A model generated the notes under the pieces. The model did no database searches. It was given only the letters and a program-made list of their open reading frames with translations, and was not told the origin of the DNA. Positions 57,432 to 64,000 of a stretch of DNA of 64,000 nt are shown here, in pieces (the stretch's first letter is position 1; every line of letters begins with the position of its first letter). The translations under genes were made by a program, and so were the position numbers. The DNA is taken from NCBI RefSeq assembly GCF_013334205.1, contig NZ_CP054424.1, positions 764,001 through 828,000 on the forward strand, read 5' to 3'. This DNA is from Rhodoferax sp. BAB1. Lineage in GTDB: Bacteria; Pseudomonadota; Gammaproteobacteria; Burkholderiales; Burkholderiaceae_C.

Positions 57432-60215
57432 ATGAGCGACAAGAAAACCCTGCTGCTGGTCGATGGTTCCAGCTACCTGTACCGCGCCTTCCACGCCATG
57501 CCGGACCTGCGCGCCGTGCCGGGGGACCCGACCAGCCCGCCCACCGGCGCCATCCGCGGCATGATCAACATGCTGCAGAGCCTGCGCAAGGAAGTGCCCG
57601 CCGACTACGCGGTCTGCGTGTTCGACGCCAAGGGCCCGACCTTCCGCGACGAAATCTACCCCGAATACAAGGCCCAGCGCTCGCCCATGCCCGACGAACT
57701 GCGCGCGCAGATCGAGCCCATCCACGAGGTGGTGCGCCTGATGGGCTGGAAGGTGCTGGACGTGCCGGGTGTGGAGGCCGACGACGTGATCGGCACCCTG
57801 GCCGTGGCCGGCGCGAGCCACGAGGTGGAAGTCATCATCAGCAGCGGCGACAAGGACCTGGCCCAGCTGGTCACGCCCCACATCACCATCGTCGACACCA
57901 TGAACGGCAAGCGCCGCGATGTGGCCGGGGTGGAGGCCGAGTTCGGCGTGCCGCCGCGCCTGATGGTCGATTTCCAGACCCTGGTGGGTGACGCCGTGGA
58001 CAACGTACCCGGTGTGCAGAAGGTCGGCCCCAAGACCGCTGCCAAGTGGCTGCAGGAATACGGCTCGCTGGACAACATCGTGGCCAACGCCGACGCCATC
58101 AAGGGCGCGGCCGGCGAGAACCTGAAGAAGGCGCTGGACTGGCTGCCCACCGGCCGCCAGCTGCTGACCATCAAGACCGACTGCGACCTCAACGGCTGGG
58201 TGCCCGGTCTACCGGCGCTGGACGCCGTGGCCGTGGGCGAACCCGACACGGCGGCGCTGAAAGACTTCTACGAGAAATACGGCTTCAAGGGCCTGGCGCG
58301 TTCGCTCGGAGGCGAGACAGCGCCCGTGCCGGCGGCCAAGACCACGGCCGCCGACGACAGCAACCCCGGTTTGTTCGACGAACCGGCCGCGCCGGTGGCC
58401 CCGCGCGTGAGCCAGCTCAAGTACGACACCATCCTCGACTGGGACAGCTTCGAGCGCTGGCTGCAGAAAGTGCAGGCCGCCGAGCTGGTGGCCGTGGACA
58501 CCGAGACCACCTCGCTGGACGAGATGGTGGCCGAGGTCGTGGGCATTTCCTTCAGCGTGGTGCCCGGCGAGGCGGCCTACATCCCGCTCAGGCACGACTA
58601 CCCCGACGCGCCCGCGCAGCTGCCGCGCGACGAGGTGCTGGCGAAGTTGAAGCCCTGGCTGGAAAACCCCGCGCACAAGAAGCTGGGCCAGCACGTCAAG
58701 TACGACCGCCATGTGCTGGCCAACCACGGCATCGAGGTGCGGGGTTACGCGCACGACACCATGCTGCAGAGTTATGTGCTGGAAGTGCACAAGCCGCATG
58801 GCCTGGCCAGCCTGGCCGAACGCCACCTGGGGCGCAGCGGCATCAATTTTGAGGACCTCTGCGGCAAGGGCGCCAAGCAGATTCCCTTCAGCCAGGTTGC
58901 GATCGACAAGGCAGCCGAATACTCCTGTGAAGACTCGGACCAGACCCTGGACGTGCACCGCGTGCTGTGGCCGCAGCTGCAGGCCGACGAGAAGCTGAAG
59001 TTCATCTACGAACTGGAGATGGCCAGTTCGGAGACGCTGTACCGCATCGAACGCAACGGCGTGCTGATCGACGCACCGACGCTGGCCAACCAGAGCCACC
59101 AGCTGGGCCAGCGCATCCTGCAGCTCGAACAGGAAGCGTACGAACTCGCGGGGCAGCCCTTCAACCTCGGCAGCCCGAAGCAGATCGGCGAGATCTTCTT
59201 CACCAAGCTGGGCTTGCCCATCGTGAAGAAGACCGCCACCGGCGCGCCCAGCACCGACGAAGAAGTGCTGGAGAAACTGGCCGAAGACTTCCCCCTGCCG
59301 GCCAAGATCCTGGAGCACCGCGGCCTGTCCAAGCTCAAGGGCACCTACACCGACAAGCTGGCGCAGCTGGCGCATCCGCGCACCGGCCGTGTGCACACGC
59401 ATTACGCCCAGGCCGTGGCCGTGACGGGGCGTCTGTCCAGCAACGACCCCAATCTGCAGAACATCCCCATCCGCACACCCGAGGGCCGGCGCGTGCGCGA
59501 GGCCTTTGTGGCCCCGCCCGGTTGTGTGATCGCCAGCGCCGACTACTCGCAGATCGAGCTGCGCATCATGGCCCACATCAGCGGTGACGCTGCGCTCCTG
59601 CTGGCCTTCCACGACGGCATGGACGTGCACCGCGCCACCGCGGCCGAGGTCTTCGGTGTGCCCACCAGCCAGGTCAGCAGCGAACAGCGCCGTTACGCCA
59701 AGGTCATCAACTTCGGCCTGATCTACGGCATGAGCGCCTACGGCCTGGCCAAGAGCCTGGGCATCGACAACACCGCGGCCAAGAACTACATCGAGCGCTA
59801 CTTCGACCGCTACCCCGGCGTGAAGCGCTACATGGACGAGACGCGTCAGCAGGCCAAGGCGCGTGGTTATGTGGAAACCGTCTTCGGCCGCCGCCTCTAC
59901 CTGCCCGAGATCAACTCCCCCAACGGCCCGCGCCGCAGCGGCGCCGAACGCGCCGCCATCAACGCGCCCATGCAGGGCACGGCAGCCGACCTCATCAAGC
60001 TCAGCATGAACAAGGTGCAGGAAGTGCTCGACGCCGAAGGTCGCAAGACCAGGATGATCATGCAGGTGCACGACGAACTGGTCTTCGAAGTGCCCGAGGC
60101 CGAGGTGGACTGGCTGCGCCACGAGATCCCGAAGATCATGGCCGGCGTGGCCCAGCTCAAGGTGCCGCTGCTGGCCGAGGTGGGGGTGGGGCCGAACTGG
60201 GACAAGGCGCACTGA
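57432..60215 (+). CDS. polA: DNA polymerase I
   Basis: This predicts 927 residues. Three domains are complete: the 5'-nuclease (LLLVDGSSYLYRAFHAM, then GVEADDVIGTLA and SGDKDLAQLV), the 3'-5' exonuclease with its active DxE in VAVDTETTSLDE near residue 356, and the polymerase. Polymerase motif A is ADYSQIELRIMAHIS, the O helix is RRYAKVINFGLIYGM, and motif C is MQVHDELVFEV. It fills gaps and processes Okazaki fragments. It is divergent from the DUF2782-like gene across 74 bases and converges with fabG. Because DTE is intact the proofreading activity should be present. Confidence 0.97.
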   Translation: MSDKKTLLLVDGSSYLYRAFHAMPDLRAVPGDPTSPPTGAIRGMINMLQSLRKEVPADYAVCVFDAKGPTFRDEIYPEYKAQRSPMPDELRAQIEPIHEVVRLMGWKVLDVPGVEADDVIGTLAVAGASHEVEVIISSGDKDLAQLVTPHITIVDTMNGKRRDVAGVEAEFGVPPRLMVDFQTLVGDAVDNVPGVQKVGPKTAAKWLQEYGSLDNIVANADAIKGAAGENLKKALDWLPTGRQLLTIKTDCDLNGWVPGLPALDAVAVGEPDTAALKDFYEKYGFKGLARSLGGETAPVPAAKTTAADDSNPGLFDEPAAPVAPRVSQLKYDTILDWDSFERWLQKVQAAELVAVDTETTSLDEMVAEVVGISFSVVPGEAAYIPLRHDYPDAPAQLPRDEVLAKLKPWLENPAHKKLGQHVKYDRHVLANHGIEVRGYAHDTMLQSYVLEVHKPHGLASLAERHLGRSGINFEDLCGKGAKQIPFSQVAIDKAAEYSCEDSDQTLDVHRVLWPQLQADEKLKFIYELEMASSETLYRIERNGVLIDAPTLANQSHQLGQRILQLEQEAYELAGQPFNLGSPKQIGEIFFTKLGLPIVKKTATGAPSTDEEVLEKLAEDFPLPAKILEHRGLSKLKGTYTDKLAQLAHPRTGRVHTHYAQAVAVTGRLSSNDPNLQNIPIRTPEGRRVREAFVAPPGCVIASADYSQIELRIMAHISGDAALLLAFHDGMDVHRATAAEVFGVPTSQVSSEQRRYAKVINFGLIYGMSAYGLAKSLGIDNTAAKNYIERYFDRYPGVKRYMDETRQQAKARGYVETVFGRRLYLPEINSPNGPRRSGAERAAINAPMQGTAADLIKLSMNKVQEVLDAEGRKTRMIMQVHDELVFEVPEAEVDWLRHEIPKIMAGVAQLKVPLLAEVGVGPNWDKAH

Positions 60216-60219
60216 GCCT

Positions 60220-60233
60220 GCGCCAAACGGCGC
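60220..60233. terminator. Short hairpin between polA and fabG stops
   Basis: GCGCC-AAAC-GGCGC forms a 5-bp stem starting five bases after the polA stop, followed by GAGGTTTT. It is short, but the position between convergent genes fits a terminator. Confidence 0.4.
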
Positions 60234-60239
60234 GAGGTT

Positions 60240-61568
60240 TTATGCGCCCAGCAGCGACAAACCGCACACCCGCAGCACCTGCCCGTTGACGGCCCCGGCA
60301 TCGGGCCGCGCGAGGAAGGCGATGGCCTCGGCCACGTCTTCGGGCAGGCCACCCTGTTGCAGGGCGTTCAGGCGCCGGCCGGCTTCGCGCACCATGAGCT
60401 GCATCTTGCGTGTCATCGCCGTTTCGATGAAACCCGGCGCCACGGCGTTGATGGTGCCGCCCGAGCCTTGCAGCTCAGCGGCGCGGGCACGCACGTAGCC
60501 GATCAGGCCGGCCTTGCTGGCCGCGTAGTTGGTCTGGCCCGCGTTGCCGGCGATGCCGCTGATCGAGGCCAGGCAGACTTCACGCAGGCCGGGGCGCAGT
60601 GCAGTCGCCGCATCGAGCGCGGCGTCGATGGCCAGGATGGCTTGCAGGTTCACGGCCAGCACGCCGTTCCATTCGGTGTCCGACATGCGGCCGAGGGTGC
60701 GGTCGCGGGTGATGCCGGCGTTGTGCACCAGGATGTCCAGGCCCCCGCGGGCGCGGACGGCTTCGACGAAACGGGCGGGTGCTTCGGGCGCCGTGATGTC
60801 CAGCGCCAGGGCCGTGCCGCCGAGTTCCTGTGCCAGTGCGTTCAGTGGTGTGCGTGCAGCTTCCATGTCGACGCAGATCACGTGTGCGCCATCGGCCGCC
60901 AGACGCCGTGCCGTGGCCGCGCCGATGCCGCCGGCCGCGCCTGTGACCAGGGCCGTCTGGCCCAGAAGCGCGGGCTGGGTGAGGGTGGTGATCGCCGTGG
61001 CCGGTGCCTGCAGGCGCAACACCTGGCCCGAGACATAGGCCGAGCGCGGGGTGCCGAAGAAATCCAGCAGCGGGGCGAGTGCCGGCACATCGAGGCCCGC
61101 AGGCAGTTGCAGCAGGTTGGCCGTGGCGCCGCGGCGCCCGATCTCCTTGGCCAGCGAGCGCACGAAACCTTCCACGGCGGCCACGGCGGCGGTGGCCTGT
61201 GTGCCGACCGGCTGTGCGGGGACGAGCACCAGCACACGGGCGCCGGGGGCCAGGCGGCTGATGGTCTGCTGCAGTGGTGTACGGAGCTGGCCCAACTGGG
61301 CCGGGGTGTTCAGTTCGCTCAGGTCGAGCAGCACGAGGTCCGGCGCATCGGCGGCGTCCAGCACGGCGCCCTGGCCTTGCAGCCAGTTGCGTAGCGCTGG
61401 TGGGGCCGTGCCGTCCAGGCAGCTCAGCAGGACCCGGCGCCCCGCAAGTTCACGCGCTTCGTAAGCGGTGCTGCGGCGCGGCAGCGGCTTGGGCTGGGGC
61501 AGGCCCAGCAGGCGCACGAGCGGTGCTGTCCAGCGGTGATTGGCGAGTTGCAGCAGGCGGTCGGTCAT
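60240..61568 (-). CDS. fabG: High-molecular-weight FabG-type 3-ketoacyl reductase
   Basis: This predicts 442 residues, nearly twice the usual FabG length. The N-terminal 200 residues are a flavodoxin-like, non-catalytic region (RRVLLSCLDG, LVLLDLSELN). The C-terminal 240 residues are a full short-chain dehydrogenase: TGAAGGIGAA glycine motif, NAGITRD, active-site serine in LASISGIAGN, and YAASK with Tyr and Lys. This is the FabG4 type known in mycobacteria and betaproteobacteria, which reduces long 3-oxoacyl-CoA or ACP. It lies opposite the end of polA. Partners in the window are not apparent. Confidence 0.9.
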   Translation of the reverse strand: MTDRLLQLANHRWTAPLVRLLGLPQPKPLPRRSTAYEARELAGRRVLLSCLDGTAPPALRNWLQGQGAVLDAADAPDLVLLDLSELNTPAQLGQLRTPLQQTISRLAPGARVLVLVPAQPVGTQATAAVAAVEGFVRSLAKEIGRRGATANLLQLPAGLDVPALAPLLDFFGTPRSAYVSGQVLRLQAPATAITTLTQPALLGQTALVTGAAGGIGAATARRLAADGAHVICVDMEAARTPLNALAQELGGTALALDITAPEAPARFVEAVRARGGLDILVHNAGITRDRTLGRMSDTEWNGVLAVNLQAILAIDAALDAATALRPGLREVCLASISGIAGNAGQTNYAASKAGLIGYVRARAAELQGSGGTINAVAPGFIETAMTRKMQLMVREAGRRLNALQQGGLPEDVAEAIAFLARPDAGAVNGQVLRVCGLSLLGA

Positions 61569-61631
61569 GGGGCTCAGGCGTCAGCACAAAAGCTGCCGAT
61601 CCTAAGGGATGGCCGACCGCGGACCGGGCGA

Positions 61632-62612
61632 CTACTCCTCGATCTTGAGCTTGGTGTCCTTGACCAGTCGCGTCCACTTGTCGACCTCGGTGACGAGGAA
61701 TTCGCGGAACTGCTGCGGCGACAGCTGGGTCGGCTCGACCGCCAGATCGCCCAGGCGCTGTTTCATCTCGGGTTGCGCCAGCGCATCGTTGAGCGCCTTG
61801 TTCAGCCTGGCCACTACATCGTCGGGGGTCTTGGCGGGCGCACACAGGCCCCACCACTGGATGGCGCTGAAACCGGGGAAGCCGAGTTCGGCGATGGTCG
61901 GCACCTCGGGCAGCAGCGGGTCGCGCTTGGGCGAGGCCACGGCCAGCGCGCGCAGCTTGCCCGCGCGGATCTGAGGCAGGGCCGCCGTCAGGCTGGGGAA
62001 CATGGCGTCGACCTGGCCGGCGAGCAGGTCCTGCATGGCCGGGGCTGCGCCCTTGTAGGGAATGTGCACCAGGTCCACCTTGGCCTGGTTCTCCAGGTAC
62101 TCCATGATGAGGTGCGTGGCCGAGCCGCTGCCGGCCGAGGAGAAGTTGAGCTTGCCGGGGTTGGCGCGGGCCTGCGCCAGGAAGTCCTGGAAATTCTTCG
62201 CGGGGTTCTTCTCGCCCACGACCAGCACGTTCGCGGTCTGCCCCATCATGCCCACGGGGGCGAAGTCGGCAATCGGGTCGTAGCGGATCTTCAGCACCGC
62301 CGGGTTGGTGCTGTGGGTGGCCACATAACACTGCATGAGGGTGTAGCCGTCGGGCGCGGCGCGCGCCACGTCCATGGCGGCGATGGTGCCCGAGCCCCCG
62401 GCCTTGTTCTCGATGACGAACTGCACGCCCAGGCTCTGCCCCATTTTTTCGGACACCATGCGCGCCACCTTGTCGGCACCGCCGCCGGCAGCCACGGGCA
62501 CCACGATGCGGATGGGCTTGGCGGGGAAGGCCGCCTGGGACCAGGCGGCCCCGGAAACGACGAGCAGGGACAGCAGGGTGGCGATGCGGGTGAAGGCGGG
62601 GCGATGGCTCAT
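61632..62612 (-). CDS. Bug-family (TctC) periplasmic binding protein
   Basis: This predicts 326 residues. A signal peptide (LLSLLVVSGAAWSQA) precedes the Bug fold: FPAKPIRIVVPVAAGGGADK, QFVIENKAGGSGTIAAMDVA and IPYKGAAPAMQDLLAGQVDA. It is a different paralogue from the one at 11328-12308. No membrane partner is linked, as is usual for orphan Bug proteins. The ligand is probably a carboxylate. The gap from here to the transglycosylase gene shows no further feature I can name. Confidence 0.93.
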   Translation of the reverse strand: MSHRPAFTRIATLLSLLVVSGAAWSQAAFPAKPIRIVVPVAAGGGADKVARMVSEKMGQSLGVQFVIENKAGGSGTIAAMDVARAAPDGYTLMQCYVATHSTNPAVLKIRYDPIADFAPVGMMGQTANVLVVGEKNPAKNFQDFLAQARANPGKLNFSSAGSGSATHLIMEYLENQAKVDLVHIPYKGAAPAMQDLLAGQVDAMFPSLTAALPQIRAGKLRALAVASPKRDPLLPEVPTIAELGFPGFSAIQWWGLCAPAKTPDDVVARLNKALNDALAQPEMKQRLGDLAVEPTQLSPQQFREFLVTEVDKWTRLVKDTKLKIEE

Positions 62613-62850
62613 GGTCGGGTGGGGCTGCAGGGTTGGGACCTTGCCATCCTAGGGGGCGAGACATCCCGCCAGCCATGTGAAAACCCTAAACCGGGGCGAT
62701 GCGCCGTGAGACCAGCGCAGGGGCGGGCCCTGAGTTGGCGTCGGGCCGGATTTCGCGGAGAATGTGGGCGCGCACTGATTTTCCTGATCCAGCATGGTTT
62801 CCCCACCGACCCCCGCCTGTTCCCAGGCAGCATGGCCATCTCCCCTGGCC

Positions 62851-63503
62851 ATGCGCCGGGTGCTGCCTGTGCTGCTGCTCGTGCTGGCGGCGCCGGTGCT
62901 CGCGCAGGGGCCCAGCGCGCCGGCTGCGGACGCGGCGCCCATGGACCTGCCCAGGCCCGCCACCAGGATCTACAAATCGCTCTCGGGCGGCACCACCTCG
63001 TTTTCCGACCGGCCGCCCAGCCATGGGGCCTACGTGGTCATCAGGCCGCAGTGTTATGCCTGCAGCCCCGAGTCCACGGTGAACTGGCATGCCACCCGCC
63101 TGTACCGTGATGCTTTTGCCTCCGAGATCGAGCAGGCAGCGCAGCTGTACAACGTGGATCCGGCGCTGGTGCGCGCCGTGATCCATGCGGAGTCGGGTTT
63201 CAACGTGCATGCGCGCTCTCCCAAGGGGGCGATCGGCCTGATGCAGCTGATGCCGGCGACGGCACGTCAGCTGGGGGTGGCCAACCCACGCCACCCGCGC
63301 GAGAACATCCACGGGGGGCGCGTTACCTGGCCGAGATGCTGGTCCGTTTCCGCAATGACCTGACCCTGGCCACGGCTGCCTACAACGCCGGGCCGCAAGC
63401 CGTGCAGAAATACGCCGGTGTGCCGCCCTATGCCGAGACCCGGGTCTATGTGCAGCGCGTGCGTATCCTGCACCAGCGCTACAAGGGCAGCCCGCAGGGC
63501 TGA
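62851..63503 (+). pseudogene. Lytic transglycosylase, frameshifted by one missing G
   Basis: The first frame gives a signal peptide (PVLLLVLAAPVLAQG), a DUF4124-like stretch (IYKSLSGGTTSFSDRPPSHG) and the SLT domain with the catalytic glutamate in IHAESGFN and GAIGLMQLMPATARQLGV. After NIHGG the frame breaks at a run of six G (63313-63318), and the reading ends early at 63363. The expected continuation [30 protein letters not shown] and [13 protein letters not shown] is intact in the other frame to the stop at 63503. Seven G would restore the whole protein. It is either a recent mutation, a phase-variable site or a sequencing error. An intact enzyme would cleave peptidoglycan. Confidence 0.85.
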
Positions 63504-63577
63504 GGCCGGGCCGGCCCCGGGGCCTGGCCGATAGACCGGGCCCGGCACGGGTTTCGGGTCTCGCCGAGAATAGGCCC

Positions 63578-64000
63578 ATGAAAGCACTGAAAGACATCGC
63601 CCTCTCCATGCTGGACCTGGTGGCCGTGCGCGAAGGCGGCACGGTGGCCGAGGCCCTGGGCATCGCCCTGCGCACGGCGAAGCACGCCGAGGCGCTCGGC
63701 TTCACGCGCTACTGGCTGGCCGAGCACCACAACATGCCGGGCATCGCCAGCTCGGCCACCGCGGTACTGGTGGGGCACATTGCCGGCGGCACGCAGCGCA
63801 TCCGCGTGGGTTCGGGCGGCATCATGCTGCCCAACCATGCGCCGCTGGTGGTGGCCGAGGCCTTCGGCACGCTGGCCGAGCTCTACCCGGGCCGCATCGA
63901 CCTGGGCCTGGGCCGCGCGCCCGGCACCGACCCCATGACCATGCGCGCGCTGCGCCGCGACCGGGTCGAGACCGAAGAGGATTTCCCGCGCGACGTGGCC
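63578..64000 (+). CDS. LLM-class flavin-dependent oxidoreductase, N-terminal part
   Basis: Only 141 residues are inside the window and the gene continues past the right edge. The luciferase-like fold is clear: [40 protein letters not shown] and [19 protein letters not shown]. These conserved segments define the MsnO8/YhbW-like group of FMN-dependent monooxygenase-like proteins. Their substrates are mostly unknown. It starts 75 bases after the transglycosylase reading. The start codon is supported by the family opening [15 protein letters not shown]. Confidence 0.92.
   Translation, partial: MKALKDIALSMLDLVAVREGGTVAEALGIALRTAKHAEALGFTRYWLAEHHNMPGIASSATAVLVGHIAGGTQRIRVGSGGIMLPNHAPLVVAEAFGTLAELYPGRIDLGLGRAPGTDPMTMRALRRDRVETEEDFPRDVA

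Noticed and set aside
58209..60212. A 667-codon minus-strand frame opposite polA
   Set aside because: It mirrors the polymerase gene and shows only compositional bias, with no start signal or domain.

Overview
The window is GC-rich DNA, densely packed with genes, from a betaproteobacterium most likely in the Comamonadaceae (Burkholderiales). The evidence is the run of Bug/TctC-type binding proteins, a polA - DUF2782-like - homoserine kinase - BPSS1780-like membrane protein - YebC neighbourhood, a high-molecular-weight FabG, and a membrane urate hydroxylase with a cytochrome c tail. No plasmid, phage or transposase genes were seen. Species cannot be named from the sequence alone.

Positions 1-5735 form a purine-degradation locus. 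A GntR/FCD regulator overlaps an allantoinase-type gene (puuE, cut by the left edge). Divergent from these are 5-hydroxyisourate hydrolase and the urate hydroxylase PuuD. Converging on them is a four-gene operon: NMT1-like binding protein, ATPase, permease and a zinc nucleobase deaminase. The operon has a consensus-like sigma-54 promoter, an NtrC-like dyad further upstream, and a TGTATACA palindrome that also lies between the regulator and hydrolase genes. This suggests purine uptake and deamination controlled by nitrogen status and by a pathway regulator.

Positions 5973-14706 hold a small FGE-like/DUF393 pair, a LysR regulator divergent from a catabolic operon (Ldh2-family dehydrogenase, aldehyde dehydrogenase, cupin, Bug binding protein) ending in a strong hairpin, and then an overlapping LVIVD-repeat protein and CobW-type metallochaperone pair.

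Positions 14746-40000 are accessory in character. They hold an XRE-like gene, a vanadium-haloperoxidase-like enzyme, and three large exported proteins: an IPT-like protein with an internal super-repeat, a glycine-rich protein and a 2600-residue Rhs protein. These run into a compact type II secretion-like operon (pseudopilin, F, E, PilM/N/O/P-like proteins, a lipoprotein secretin with a cohesin-like tail, more pseudopilins and a small exported protein). The Rhs tip, an unlisted 54-residue membrane protein and the first codons of the major pseudopilin gene lie on a low-GC patch, consistent with a swapped toxin-immunity cassette. A tRNA-Ala(CGC) gene bounds this region, with its 3' end facing it.

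Positions 40230-50477 hold a lipoprotein gene, a complete branched-chain amino-acid-type ABC transporter operon with two oddities (a hairpin-bearing N-terminal extension on LivG and an extra membrane protein between LivG and LivF), an oxidoreductase, an esterase, a small coiled-coil protein after a strong hairpin, and a hybrid sensor kinase.

Positions 50539-64000 are mostly core genes (uvrD, yebC, homoserine kinase, polA, fabG). Between uvrD and yebC lies a low-GC ParA-like ATPase plus small partner gene, bracketed by a 10-bp direct repeat. The right end holds a Bug protein, a lytic transglycosylase broken by one missing G in a G-run, and the start of a luciferase-like oxidoreductase.
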